NCBI RefSeq assembly: GCF_018612875.1
Contig: NZ_JAGGRI010000011.1
Location: forward strand, 1 to 64,000
Reading direction: 5' to 3'
Source: Lysobacter sp. ISL-50
GTDB lineage: Bacteria; Pseudomonadota; Gammaproteobacteria; Xanthomonadales; Xanthomonadaceae
Length of the DNA stretch: 64,000 nt
The notes below the pieces were generated by a model. The model saw nothing but the letters and a program-made list of their open reading frames with translations. It was not told the origin of the DNA and did no database searches. The translations under genes were made by a program, and so were the position numbers. Below are positions 8,363 through 17,700 of the stretch, one piece after another. Positions within the stretch are counted from its first letter, which is position 1. Each line of letters opens with the position of its first letter.

Positions 8363-9243
8363 CCGGGCTGCTCGCGCACGCCGACACGCAGTGGAGCGTG
8401 TCGATCTGGGGACTGCTGTGTGCGGCCGCGGCGCTGCTGTGGTGGCCGCGGGCGCGCAAGGCCAGCCTCGCGTTGCTGACGGTGGCGATGGTCGCCGCCC
8501 TGGCGCGCGGCCTGCTCGATCCGCTGGCGCTGATGTCCTTCGCCCTGCTGATCCTGGCCGCATGGCTGGTGATGCCGGCGCGGGCCAAGGGCGCGCGCAT
8601 CGCCGGGCATGTCTTGTTCGTGCTGGTCGCCTTCGCCCTGGGCCTGCACCTGATGCCGGGGTTCCACAACCCGCAGTTGCTCCAGGACCTGCGGCTCACG
8701 CCCGATTCGGCGCCGATGTCGCTGTACTTCAACTTCGACAAACCGCTGGCCGGGTTCTGGCTGCTGCTGTGCTGGCCGCTGCTGCGCCTGCATGGCGAAG
8801 GCGAACGGCCGGTCGCCGCTTCGCTGGCCGCGGGTCTGATCGGCGCGACAGTCGCCGGCGTTTTGTGCCTGGGCTTGGCGCTGGCTTTGCACCTGCTTAC
8901 ATGGGCGCCGAAATGGCCGGCCTTCGGCGCGCTGTGGGCGCTCAACAATCTGCTGCTGGTGGCGCTGACCGAAGAAGCCATGTTCCGCGGGTATCTTCTC
9001 GAATCGCTGCAGCGGCGCTGGCGCGAGGTCCGGCACGGCGCGACTTACGCCACCATGGTCTCGGCGCTGGCCTTCGGCCTGGTGCATGCCGGCGGCGGCT
9101 GGCGCTGGGTCGTTCTGGCCACGTTGGCGGGACTGGCTTACGGTTGGGCCTATCGCAAGGGCGGCCTGCTCGGCGCCGTACTCGCCCATTTCGGCCTCAA
9201 TCTGCTGCATTTCACCGTGTTTACCTATCCCATGCTGGCATGA
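8359..9243 (+). CDS. CPBP-family intramembrane metalloprotease-like protein in the Mla-type operon
   Basis: A 294-residue protein with about eight hydrophobic segments. It carries the CPBP (Rce1/ABI) motifs: the EExxxR motif (EEAMFRG), a central His region (FGLVHAGGG) and the C-terminal HxxxN motif (HFGLNLLHF). Bacterial members cleave membrane proteins or act in processing and immunity; the substrate here is unknown. The gene is translationally coupled to the ATPase gene (ATGA overlap) and sits 34 bases before the MCE gene, which suggests a role connected with the transporter. Confidence 0.85.
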   Translation: MTGLLAHADTQWSVSIWGLLCAAAALLWWPRARKASLALLTVAMVAALARGLLDPLALMSFALLILAAWLVMPARAKGARIAGHVLFVLVAFALGLHLMPGFHNPQLLQDLRLTPDSAPMSLYFNFDKPLAGFWLLLCWPLLRLHGEGERPVAASLAAGLIGATVAGVLCLGLALALHLLTWAPKWPAFGALWALNNLLLVALTEEAMFRGYLLESLQRRWREVRHGATYATMVSALAFGLVHAGGGWRWVVLATLAGLAYGWAYRKGGLLGAVLAHFGLNLLHFTVFTYPMLA

Positions 9244-9277
9244 TGCCGGCCAGGGCTTCATCGCTCAAAGGTGCCTG

Positions 9278-10219
9278 ATGGAAACCAAGGCCAATTACGT
9301 CCTCATCGGTGCGTTCACGATCGTCGTGACGCTGTTCCTGCTGTTGTTCGCGCTGTGGGCGGCCAAGTATTCGTCCGAGAAGAGCTGGCGCGAGTACGCG
9401 GTGATCTTCAACGAACCGGTCACCGGCCTGTCGGAAGGCAGCACCGTGCAATACAACGGCATCGGCGTGGGCACGGTGCAGCAGCTGAGCCTGGCGCCGG
9501 ACGATCCGCGCCGGGTCATCGCCAAGCTGCGCCTGCAGGCCGACGCGCCGGTGAAGACCGATACGCGCGCCAAACTGTCGCTGACCGGCATCACCGGCAC
9601 GCCGATCATCCAGCTCACCGGCGGCAGCCCCAACAGCCCGGCGCTGGCCGACGCCGAGGGCAGTGGCGAGATTCCGATCATCCAGACCGAAGCCTCGGCG
9701 CTGCAGAACATCGCCGACACCGCCAACCGCCTGGTCGCGCGCCTGGATCAGGTGCTCAGCGACGACAACGTCAAGCACGTGTCCAACACCCTGGCCAACA
9801 TCGAATCGCTGACCGGCTCGATCGCCGACCAGCGCGGCGACCTGCGCGAGCTGATCGCCAACGCCAAGAAGTCCAGCGAACAACTCAGCGCCACCCTGAC
9901 CACCACCAACCGCGCGGTGGAAACGGTGGATCGCGAACTGGCCGGCAAGCTGCCGGGCATCATCAACAAGCTCGACAGCACCCTGACCAAGCTCGACTCG
10001 GCCGCCAACGGCGCCAACGGCATCCTCAACGACAACCGCGCCGCGATCAGCAGCTTCGCCAACGACGGTCTGGCCCAGCTCGGCCCGACCCTGAGCGAAC
10101 TGCGCTCGCTGGTGCGCGATCTGCGCCGGATCAGCGACCGCCTGGACAGCAATCCCACCCGCTACCTGCTGGGCCGCGACGCGACGAAGGAATTCGAGCC
10201 GGAGAAAGCCGCGCGATGA
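9278..10219 (+). CDS. MCE (MlaD-family) lipid-binding protein
   Basis: A 313-residue protein with one N-terminal membrane anchor (about residues 5-30) and a periplasmic MCE/MlaD domain (residues about 38-120, YNGIGVGTVQQLSLAPDD). A long helical tail (residues about 140-300) is rich in Ser/Thr/Asn heptads. The MCE ring is expected to carry phospholipids between the membranes with the permease and ATPase encoded upstream. It starts at ATG 9278; its stop overlaps the lipoprotein start as ATGA (10216-10219). Confidence 0.92.
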   Translation: METKANYVLIGAFTIVVTLFLLLFALWAAKYSSEKSWREYAVIFNEPVTGLSEGSTVQYNGIGVGTVQQLSLAPDDPRRVIAKLRLQADAPVKTDTRAKLSLTGITGTPIIQLTGGSPNSPALADAEGSGEIPIIQTEASALQNIADTANRLVARLDQVLSDDNVKHVSNTLANIESLTGSIADQRGDLRELIANAKKSSEQLSATLTTTNRAVETVDRELAGKLPGIINKLDSTLTKLDSAANGANGILNDNRAAISSFANDGLAQLGPTLSELRSLVRDLRRISDRLDSNPTRYLLGRDATKEFEPEKAAR

Positions 10220-10953
10220 GCCGCCCCTCGATGCGTTCGCCCGACCCTGCGATGACGACTGCGAAGACGACGACCATGACGACGACCCGCGCGCGCAACC
10301 GCCCGCTCTTCACCGCCGCGCCGCCGCGCGCGCTCGCCGCCGGCCTGGCCGCGCTGCTCACGCTCAGCGGCTGCTCGTCGATCCTCGGCGAAAAACCCAA
10401 GACCCCGACCGTCCAGTACGCGCCCGATCCGCGCGTGCAGGCCGATCCGGCCTGGCCCGACGCCAACTGGCAGTTGGCGGTGAGCGCGCCCAACGCCGCG
10501 CGCATGATCGACAGCCTGCGCATCGCCGTGCGTCCCAGCGGCAACGAAATCCAGGTCTACAAGGGCGCCGCCTGGGCCAAGCTGCCCAGCAGCATGATCG
10601 AGGACGCGTTGCTGCGCACGCTGGAGGACTCGGGCAAGATCGCCGCGGTCGCGCGCCAGGGCGCGGGCATCGCCGCGGAGTACAAGCTGGTGCTGGACCT
10701 GCGCCGCTTCGAATCCGACTACGCCGGCAACGCCACGCCATCGGCGGTGATCGAGATCAACGCCAAGCTGATGCACAACGCCGATCAGAAAGTGGTCGCC
10801 TCGCGCACCTTCCTGCAATCCAGCCCGGCCGCGAGCGTCGAAGTCCCGGCGGTCATCAACGCCTTCGAGCAATCGATGCAGACCGTCGTCACCCAGATCG
10901 CCGGGTGGACGCTGACTTCGGGCGATGCGCACGAGAAGACGCACAAGCGCTGA
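10216..10953 (+). CDS. ABC-type transport auxiliary lipoprotein (PqiC/DUF330-like)
   Basis: A 245-residue predicted lipoprotein. The lipobox LTLSGCSS follows a long basic n-region; the true start may be one of the ATGs 12 or 20 codons inside, since 10216 gives an unusually long leader. The mature part (YAPDPRVQADPAWPD, later AEYKLVLDLRRFESDY) fits outer-membrane partners of MCE transporters such as PqiC. As last gene of the operon it would form the outer-membrane end of the lipid transport system. Confidence 0.8.
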   Translation: MSRPSMRSPDPAMTTAKTTTMTTTRARNRPLFTAAPPRALAAGLAALLTLSGCSSILGEKPKTPTVQYAPDPRVQADPAWPDANWQLAVSAPNAARMIDSLRIAVRPSGNEIQVYKGAAWAKLPSSMIEDALLRTLEDSGKIAAVARQGAGIAAEYKLVLDLRRFESDYAGNATPSAVIEINAKLMHNADQKVVASRTFLQSSPAASVEVPAVINAFEQSMQTVVTQIAGWTLTSGDAHEKTHKR

Positions 10954-11021
10954 TCCGCCTGTCGCGCCGACGCCGGTCACCGACAACGGTCATGCGCGAG
11001 CGTGGCCGTTTTCGTTTGCGG

Positions 11022-11054
11022 CGACAGCTTGCCGACAGCTTTTCGACAGGTTCG
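11022..11054 (-). promoter_or_regulatory. Three tandem 11-bp direct repeats resembling a Pho box
   Basis: Read on the minus strand, CTGTCGAAAAG, CTGTCGGCAAG and CTGTCG follow at exact 11-base steps. PhoB boxes are 11-base direct repeats of CTGTCAT plus a 4-base AT-rich part, so period and core fit, although the T of CAT is replaced. The site lies 100 bases upstream of the GH16 gene, in the orientation opposite to that gene. Confidence 0.35.
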
Positions 11055-11153
11055 CGCAAACGTTGTAATCGGTGACTGCCAACACAAGCCGCGCCACGGC
11101 GCGCTCCTAGACTGCGCGGCGCCGATGCCTGGCGCAGTTTCCGGAGAAAAATC

Positions 11154-12350
11154 ATGACCGCACCGTTCTCGCAGCGCCGCCGCGTCAGCGCGCGCCGCAC
11201 CCTGCTCACGCTCGCGCTCGCGCTGGGCGTCGAGCTTCTCGCCTTTATCGGCCTGGCCCAGGCCACGCCGGCGGGCACCATCGATTATGAAAACGTCGAC
11301 GGCACGCCGCTGCGCGCGATCGGCCGCGACATCCAGGCGCCGGTCGCGAATACCAGCGTGCTGTTCGGCGCGCGGTTGCTCAATCCGCAACCGGTCACCT
11401 ACGATCAGATCGTGTTCGCGGTGCGCGACGCGTCCGACCGCAATTTCGACCTGGGCCATCAGAACAACTACACCGTCGGCGCGACCCAGCGCGAGCTCAC
11501 CGCGAGCGGGCAATTCCCGGCCGGGCAGTATCGCTACTGGCTGTCGTACTACGCCGGCGGGCAATGGACCAATCTCGCTCCCGAGCGCAGCTTCACCGTC
11601 GCCGCCGCACCGTCCGGCGGCGATCCGGTCAATACCCGTCCGCTCGGCGCCGGCAGCAACTGGGTCTACAAGTTCGGCGACGAATTCACCGCCGCCGCGG
11701 TGGACTGGAACAAGTGGGCCGACAATTCCTCGGCCGAATCCGATAACGGCCACGGCAATCCCGGCAACCAGCAACTGGAGTGGAATCAGGCCGCCAATTG
11801 CTCGGTCGGCAACGGCGTGCTGGCGATGCAGGCCAAGCGCGAACGCGTGCGCTCGCCGTCGGGGCGCTACTACGACTGGACCTCGTGCCTGCTGTCCTCG
11901 CACAAGCGCTACAACTTCCGCTACGGTTTTATCGAAGCGCGCATGAAACTGCCGGGCGTGGCCGGTTTCTGGCCGGCGTTCTGGACCTTCCAGGCGCCCG
12001 GCGCGCAGCAGTGGAACGAAACCGATGTGTTCGAGTATTACTCCGACAACAAGAGCCGGCTGTACTTGAATCAGTATGTGATCAAGAACGGCACGGAGGA
12101 TCTGGACAGTTACATCCACACCATCGGCTTCGATCCGAGCGCGGGTTATCACGTCTACGGCGCCGAGATCGCGCCCGACGCGACGCGGTTCTATGTGGAT
12201 GGGCAGCTGGTTCGTACGACTCGCAATATCAGCCAGATCGAAACATCGATTCTGGTCGATCATTTCGTCTATGCGGGCAAGCCGCCGGCTGCGGGTACGC
12301 AGTCGGCTACGACGTATGTGGATTACGTTCGCGCTTGGCAGCGGCCTTGA
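11154..12350 (+). CDS. Secreted family 16 glycoside hydrolase (beta-glucanase type)
   Basis: A 398-residue exported enzyme. Residues 1-38 form a signal peptide with an Arg-rich n-region. Residues about 40-150 look like a beta-sandwich accessory domain ending in SFTVAAAP. The GH16 domain (about 165-398) holds the catalytic E-x-D-x-x-E motif as ETDVFE (E289 nucleophile, D291, E294 acid/base), flanked by the Trp-rich GFWPAFWTF. Family members cut beta-1,3 or beta-1,3-1,4 glucans, and Lysobacter is known for secreting such fungal-wall enzymes. SD GGAGAAA precedes ATG 11154. Exact glucan specificity is not determined. Confidence 0.9.
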   Translation: MTAPFSQRRRVSARRTLLTLALALGVELLAFIGLAQATPAGTIDYENVDGTPLRAIGRDIQAPVANTSVLFGARLLNPQPVTYDQIVFAVRDASDRNFDLGHQNNYTVGATQRELTASGQFPAGQYRYWLSYYAGGQWTNLAPERSFTVAAAPSGGDPVNTRPLGAGSNWVYKFGDEFTAAAVDWNKWADNSSAESDNGHGNPGNQQLEWNQAANCSVGNGVLAMQAKRERVRSPSGRYYDWTSCLLSSHKRYNFRYGFIEARMKLPGVAGFWPAFWTFQAPGAQQWNETDVFEYYSDNKSRLYLNQYVIKNGTEDLDSYIHTIGFDPSAGYHVYGAEIAPDATRFYVDGQLVRTTRNISQIETSILVDHFVYAGKPPAAGTQSATTYVDYVRAWQRP

Positions 12351-12405
12351 TTCGCGCAGGTTGAGGGTGATGCATCGTTCCGGTTGCGGGTGCGCCGCAA
12401 TCGGA

Positions 12406-12530
12406 ACGAAAGGCATCGGGCCTGAAGGCCCTCCCACAAAAGCGTTGGGACTGAAGGCCATTCCACAAAAGCCATGCGGGCTTCGGCCACTTTTGTGGGA
12501 GGGCCTTCAGGCCCGATGCTTTTCGCTCAG
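12406..12530. repeat. Cluster of GCATCGGGCCTGAAGGCCC palindromes
   Basis: Two well-conserved inverted copies at the ends (GCATCGGGCCTGAAGGCCCT near 12410 and AGGGCCTTCAGGCCCGATGC near 12502) enclose a degenerate third copy. The cluster lies between the convergent GH16 and AlkB genes and may help end transcription from both sides. It belongs to the dispersed family that forms the 49.66-50.65 kb array. Confidence 0.85.
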
Positions 12531-12558
12531 CTCGCGATAACCCAGCAGCAAACCCCAC

Positions 12559-13149
12559 TCACCGCCGCCCGATCACCCGAAACGTCAAATTGATCCGCTC
12601 CCCCACCGGCTTGGCCGTGCGCGGCAATGCATGCCGATAATTCGCCTGCGTCGCCCCGGACATCACCAGCAAGCTGCCGTGCCCCAATTCCAACGCCGCC
12701 TTCAACGACGCATCGCGGCGATGCTTGAGGGTGAAGCGCCGGCTCGCGCCGAGGCTCAATGAGGCGATCACTGGCGCCGGCCCGAGTTCGGGTTCGTCGT
12801 CGCTGTGCCAACCCATCGCGTCGCGGCCGTCGCGGTAGCGATTGGCCAGCACGCTGTTGAACGGTGCGCCGAGTTCCTGCGCCAGCCGCAGGCGAATCCC
12901 GAGCAAGGCCGGCGGCCAAGGATGCGGACGGAAATCGGCGCCGGAATAACGGTAATGCGCATCGGGATCGCCGATCCAACTGCTCAATCGCGGCGAGTCG
13001 TGCTCGCGGCCGAACAATCGGATGCGATGCACCTCCCAGGCGACTTCATCCAGCACGGCCGCGTACAAGGCGTCGGCCGCCTCATGCGCGAGCCAGTGCG
13101 GATCGAAGGCGAGTTCGGCGCCTTGCAGCGGCAGCGGTTTCACGGGCAT
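12559..13149 (-). CDS. alkB: AlkB-family alpha-ketoglutarate-dependent dioxygenase
   Basis: A 196-residue Fe(II)/2-oxoglutarate dioxygenase, likely reversing alkylation damage on DNA or RNA bases. The iron triad is visible as H115-x-D117 (MGWHSDDEP) and H173 (YRHALPR). The 2-oxoglutarate-binding arginines appear in ERINLTFR (R185, R191). ATG 13149 (MPVKPLPLQG) gives the usual ALKBH2/3-like length; upstream codons to 13260 lack family character. It is a single gene, convergent with GH16 and divergent from the ETF-QO gene. Confidence 0.88.
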   Translation of the reverse strand: MPVKPLPLQGAELAFDPHWLAHEAADALYAAVLDEVAWEVHRIRLFGREHDSPRLSSWIGDPDAHYRYSGADFRPHPWPPALLGIRLRLAQELGAPFNSVLANRYRDGRDAMGWHSDDEPELGPAPVIASLSLGASRRFTLKHRRDASLKAALELGHGSLLVMSGATQANYRHALPRTAKPVGERINLTFRVIGRR

Positions 13150-13442
13150 GCAGCACGCTAGCACGCGGCCGCGCGCCGCCGCGATCCGGATCTTGCGGCC
13201 GGCATCGCACTCCTGCGCCGTAAAGGCGCCCCCGCCGATCGCCCGCGAACCAGCCGCCAACCATGCCCCAAATCCGTGCCCGCCGGCCCTCCGGGCGCCC
13301 GATCGCGCCCCGATGGCGGCCCGCTCGCGACCGGCCCGCCATCGCGTTTAAAACGGTCCGGCGTCCGGATCGGCCCGCCGCGCTTGGCCCATCCGGGCAA
13401 ACCCGCGACAATAAGCGGATTGCACGCACGAGTACCGCCAGC

Positions 13443-15110
13443 ATGAGCGAACAGCCGATCGATTCGGTCCAGCCGTCCGACACGCCAGCCATCGAGATCG
13501 AACGCGACGTCATGGAGTACGACGTCGTCACCGTCGGCGCCGGCCCGGCCGGGCTGTCGTTCGCGATCCGGCTTAAGCAGCTCAACCCCGAGCTGTCGGT
13601 GTGCGTGATCGAAAAATCCAGCACCATCGGCGCGCACATCCTGTCCGGCGCGGTGATCGAACCGGGCCCGCTCGACGCGCTGTTGCCGGGCTGGCGCGAC
13701 AATCCGCCGCCGATCTGCGTGCCGGCCGGCGAGGACGAGTTCTGGCTGATGACCAAGACCGGCGGCTACAAGTCGCCGATCGTGCCGCCGGACATGAACA
13801 ACCACGGCAATTTCATCGTCAGCCTCGGCGCGATGTGCGCGTGGATGGCGCCGCAGGCCGAAGCGCTGGGCGTGGAAATCTATCCGGGCTTCGCCGCCGC
13901 CGAGACCCTGCACGATGCCGACGGCCGCGTCGCCGGCGTGCGCATCGGCGACATGGGCATCGCCAAGGACGGAACGCACAAGTCCGGCTTCACCGCCGGC
14001 ATCGACATCCGCGCCAAGGTCACCGTGTTCGCCGAAGGCGCGCGCGGCCATCTGACCAAGCGCCTGGTCAAGCGCTTCAAGCTCGACGCCGACAGCGATC
14101 CGCAGGGGTATTCCATCGGCATCAAGGAACTGTGGCAGGTGCCGGAAGACCGCGTCACGCCCGGCAAGATCGTGCACAGCGTGGGCTGGCCGGCCGACAG
14201 CCACACTTACGGCGGCAGCTTCCTGTATCACCTGGACAAGGGCCGCATCGCGCTGGGCTACGTCAGCGGGCTGGATTACCGCGACCCCGACTACAAGCCG
14301 TGGGAAGCGTTCCAGCAGTGGAAGAACCATCCGATGATCAAGCCGCTGCTGGAAGGCGGCAATCTGGTTTCGGCCGGCGCGCGCGCGATCGTCACCGGCG
14401 GCTGGCAGTCGCTGCCCAAGCTGGACATGCCCGGCGCGCTGCTGATCGGCGACACCGCCGGCCTGCTCAACGTGCCCAAGATCAAGGGCACGCATCAGGC
14501 GATCCGCAGCGGCATGCTCGCCGCGGAACATCTTGCCGCGCAGCATGCGGCGGGCGCGCTCGACAGCACCGGTTTCGACGCCAAACTGCGCGCCTCCAAC
14601 GCCATGGCCGAGCTCAAGAAGGTCCGCAACATCAAGCCCGGTTTCAAGAAGGGCTTCTGGTTCGGCATGCTCAACGCCGCATGGGAAACCGTCACCGGCG
14701 GTCTGTCGCCGTGGACGCTGAAGAACAAGGCCGACTGGCCGTCGCTGCAGAAACTGAGCGAGGCGGAAAAGCCCAAGCGCGATTACATCGATCGCACGCT
14801 GGCGCCGCGCGACCGTCTGGCCTCGGTGTATTTCGCCGCGACCGAACACGACGAAGACCAGCCCGTGCACCTGAAGGTCGCCGACACCAACATCTGCATC
14901 ACCCAATGCGCGGAAGAGTACGGCAACCCGTGCACGCGCTTCTGCCCGGCGGGCGTGTACGAAATCGTGGAAGAAGCCGGCGCCAAGCGCCTGCAGATCA
15001 ACTCCGCCAACTGCGTGCACTGCAAGACCTGCGACATCAAGGACCCGTACGAGATCATCAACTGGGTCACGCCGGAAGGCGGCTCGGGTCCGAACTATCA
15101 GAACTTGTAA
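13443..15110 (+). CDS. Electron transfer flavoprotein-ubiquinone oxidoreductase
   Basis: A 555-residue membrane-associated enzyme passing electrons from ETF to ubiquinone, linking fatty-acid and amino-acid oxidation to the respiratory chain. The N-terminal dinucleotide fold is VVTVGAGPAGLSFAIRL. Middle segments such as GTHQAIRSGMLAAEH are typical. The C-terminal [4Fe-4S] domain has cysteines in QCAEEYGNPCTRFCPAG and NCVHCKTCDIKDP. ATG 13443 is chosen over upstream low-complexity codons. Its partner ETF is encoded by etfB-etfA at 23092-24779. A terminator follows. Confidence 0.95.
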   Translation: MSEQPIDSVQPSDTPAIEIERDVMEYDVVTVGAGPAGLSFAIRLKQLNPELSVCVIEKSSTIGAHILSGAVIEPGPLDALLPGWRDNPPPICVPAGEDEFWLMTKTGGYKSPIVPPDMNNHGNFIVSLGAMCAWMAPQAEALGVEIYPGFAAAETLHDADGRVAGVRIGDMGIAKDGTHKSGFTAGIDIRAKVTVFAEGARGHLTKRLVKRFKLDADSDPQGYSIGIKELWQVPEDRVTPGKIVHSVGWPADSHTYGGSFLYHLDKGRIALGYVSGLDYRDPDYKPWEAFQQWKNHPMIKPLLEGGNLVSAGARAIVTGGWQSLPKLDMPGALLIGDTAGLLNVPKIKGTHQAIRSGMLAAEHLAAQHAAGALDSTGFDAKLRASNAMAELKKVRNIKPGFKKGFWFGMLNAAWETVTGGLSPWTLKNKADWPSLQKLSEAEKPKRDYIDRTLAPRDRLASVYFAATEHDEDQPVHLKVADTNICITQCAEEYGNPCTRFCPAGVYEIVEEAGAKRLQINSANCVHCKTCDIKDPYEIINWVTPEGGSGPNYQNL

Positions 15111-15140
15111 CGCTACCCGCGCCGCGGCCGGGTAAATAAA

Positions 15141-15171
15141 AAAGGCGCGATCGTGAAGATCGCGCCTTTTT
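15141..15171 (+). terminator. Rho-independent terminator after the ETF-QO gene
   Basis: GGCGCGATC and GATCGCGCC form a perfect 9-bp stem around GTGAA, flanked by an A-run and a T-run, 30 bases after the stop codon. Confidence 0.9.
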
Positions 15172-15277
15172 CGTTTGCCTCGGCGTCAGCGCCTCGGGCT
15201 CGATCGATCAATCGAACAGCCGCACCTGAAGATGATGCGGCTATTCCCCGACACAGCCCGGGGGCTTCATCCATGGG

Positions 15278-17602
15278 TCAATTGATGATCCAAGCGCTGT
15301 CGTAGCCGCCGAAGTCGTACATGCTCAAGCCTCCGGCGCCATTGCCCAACCAGATCTTGGCGAAGTAACCATTGCTCCACAAAATATCGTTGTTGCCATC
15401 GCCATTGAAGTCCGCCGTTTTGACGATGCGGAAACCGCTACCTGCCCCGCCCGGGCAACTTGAAGAATTCAGCGTCCCGCCGTTCATGAACAACATGCAC
15501 AGAACGCCGTCTTTCGCCATCAAAATGTCGGCTTTACCGTCGGAATTCATGTCAGCCGCGGCCGACATCGTCCAACTGCCATCGTAGCCGCCGATATCCT
15601 GCATCGACGAGAAACCTCCCGCACCGTTGCCGAACCACAGCTTCAGGTAATTGCCGTTGGTCCAAAGCAGATCGACGCGGCTATCGCCATTGAAATCGGC
15701 GGCGGCCAGAATTCGGAAGCCGGCGCCCGCTCCACCCGGGCAACTTGCCGAAGCCAATGAATTGCCGCTCATGAAATACACGCACAGCACACCGTCTTTG
15801 GTCACGAGCAAGTCGGTCTTGCCGTCGGAGTTCATGTCCGCGGACTTATCGATCAACCACGTGCTGTCGTAAGTAAACACCGATTGCTGCGTCGCCGTGC
15901 CACCGGCCCCGTTGCCGGTCCACAGTTTGAGGGCGTAGCCGTTGCTCCACATGACATCGGGCACGCGGTCGCCATCGAAATCGCCCGTGGACACGATTCG
16001 GTAGCCGTTACCGACCGCGCCAGGACATTGGTTGGAGACCAAGCTCGCGCCGTCCATGAGGAAGTAGCACAACACCCCGTCGCTGTTCCTGACCATCAAA
16101 AGGTCCGACTTCCCGTCGCTGTTGTAGTCGTCCTTGGCGCTGAGCGGCACCACCGTGGCGCGGAACGCCGCGGCCGTGGGCATGGTCTGAGTCAGCGTGC
16201 GCGCGTTGTCGGCCTGATTCTCCACGCCGCAGGCGCGTCCGCCGCACAAGGTCACGCGCGGGTTGGAGAACACCCGGTACGCGGTCTGGCCCTGATCGCC
16301 GTAGGCCATGATGTCGTAGAAGTTGCCGCCGGCGGCATCGGTCTTGTAACCGAAGGAATACACGAACGCACCGTACTTCAGCGTGCCGCCCGTGGTCGCG
16401 GTTTCGCGATCGTGCTGCGCGCCCATGTTGTGGCCGAGCTCGTGGGCGAAGGATTCGTCGCGGCAGAAATACGTGGTATTGCCGTCCTGCTGGCGTCCGT
16501 CGCTGACCACCGAATAGCCGTTGCCGGCCGATCCGGTGGTGTACGGCTGGCGGTCGCCGCCGATCAACCAGGCGATGCCGCAGCCGTTCTGGGTCTGGCG
16601 GTCATACTTGCGCACCAGCGAAACCAGATCGGCGCCGTACTGGTCGCGCGCCGCGCGCAGGGCGTTGAACGCCGGGTCGACCGGCGTGGTGCGGGTGCCG
16701 GTGAGTTTCTCCAACGCGTCGCCGTTGTCGGTGTTGTCCGGATAGTTCACCTGCATCGCATGCACCAGGCGGATGCGCGCGTCGATCTGGCTGTTGATGT
16801 AAGCCTGATTGGTGATATCGACCAGATTGTTGATGCGGGTCTGCGCTTGCGAAGCGCCGCCCAGGCCGGCGGCGAAACCGTTGCTGTAACCGACCAGCAC
16901 ATCGACCGTGGTCGCGGCCTTGGCCGCGGCGACGGCGGCGGCCGCCAACGGGTTGGACTGCGAATCCGTGGCGGCGCCGACGGCGGCGCTGGGAATCAGG
17001 AAATCGTCGCGATGCCCGGCGCCGAACTGCTTCTCGACCAGGGCCAGCTTGACCGGATCGGTTTCCACCAGCCAGGCCTTGCCGTCGCGCATGGTCAGCT
17101 TCAACGCCGGCTTGCCGTCCTGGTCGATCGCGCCGAACGCGGCGCGTTCGCCGAAGGTGATGATCGCCTGCTGGACGACGCCGTCGCGATCGACGCGGCC
17201 GACCCAGGTCCAGTCGCCGCCGGGATGTTCGATGTGGCGCTCGTAGCAGAAGTCGAGCTGCTCGCCCGACGGGGTGGTCAGGCTGAGGTGGCCCTGCGCG
17301 ATCGCGGCGATCGCATGGCGTTCGCTCAGATCGACCGGATGCCAGGTGTAGGCGCCTTCGCTGATCGTGGCGCGCGGATCGGAATAGCCGACCAGCTCGC
17401 CGCGGTCCGGCCATTGGCCGAAACCGACGCGGCGCTTGGCCGCGAGCGGCAGTGCGCGTGCGTATGCGGCGGGGCCGGCGTGCGCGCTCGCGGACGCCGC
17501 GGTTGCGTCCTTGCGTGCGCCTTCCGACGATGAATCGCGGTCCGTGGAAGTGCAGCCCGCTCCGCCAAGGAGCAGAGCAGTGACAAGGAACAAATTGCGC
17601 AT
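15278..17602 (-). CDS. Reprolysin-type secreted metalloprotease with VCBS/FG-GAP repeats
   Basis: A 774-residue predicted lipoprotein: the lipobox LLLGGAGC places the lipidated Cys at residue 17. A propeptide-like region (about 40-230) precedes a metzincin domain with HELGHNMGAQHD (His387, Glu388, His391, His397) and the Met-turn DIMAYGD. The C-terminal part (about 505-774) has six Asp-rich VCBS-like motifs (DFNGDSRVDLLWTNG, DMNSDGKADILMA), usually calcium-binding blades. ATG 17602 is chosen because it starts the signal peptide; an ATG 14 codons upstream is possible. No strong SD is visible. Confidence 0.88.
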   Translation of the reverse strand: MRNLFLVTALLLGGAGCTSTDRDSSSEGARKDATAASASAHAGPAAYARALPLAAKRRVGFGQWPDRGELVGYSDPRATISEGAYTWHPVDLSERHAIAAIAQGHLSLTTPSGEQLDFCYERHIEHPGGDWTWVGRVDRDGVVQQAIITFGERAAFGAIDQDGKPALKLTMRDGKAWLVETDPVKLALVEKQFGAGHRDDFLIPSAAVGAATDSQSNPLAAAAVAAAKAATTVDVLVGYSNGFAAGLGGASQAQTRINNLVDITNQAYINSQIDARIRLVHAMQVNYPDNTDNGDALEKLTGTRTTPVDPAFNALRAARDQYGADLVSLVRKYDRQTQNGCGIAWLIGGDRQPYTTGSAGNGYSVVSDGRQQDGNTTYFCRDESFAHELGHNMGAQHDRETATTGGTLKYGAFVYSFGYKTDAAGGNFYDIMAYGDQGQTAYRVFSNPRVTLCGGRACGVENQADNARTLTQTMPTAAAFRATVVPLSAKDDYNSDGKSDLLMVRNSDGVLCYFLMDGASLVSNQCPGAVGNGYRIVSTGDFDGDRVPDVMWSNGYALKLWTGNGAGGTATQQSVFTYDSTWLIDKSADMNSDGKTDLLVTKDGVLCVYFMSGNSLASASCPGGAGAGFRILAAADFNGDSRVDLLWTNGNYLKLWFGNGAGGFSSMQDIGGYDGSWTMSAAADMNSDGKADILMAKDGVLCMLFMNGGTLNSSSCPGGAGSGFRIVKTADFNGDGNNDILWSNGYFAKIWLGNGAGGLSMYDFGGYDSAWIIN

Positions 17603-17700
17603 GACGAACCAGCCGGCGGGGGATAGCAGCGCGCCATGCTGCACGCCCGGCGTGCAGACTGCAATGCCCGCGGATTCAGTTTCACATGCGACTTTTCGGG

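Noticed and set aside
13158-15020. 620-codon open frame opposite the ETF-QO gene
   Set aside because: Shadow of a well-supported gene in high-GC DNA.
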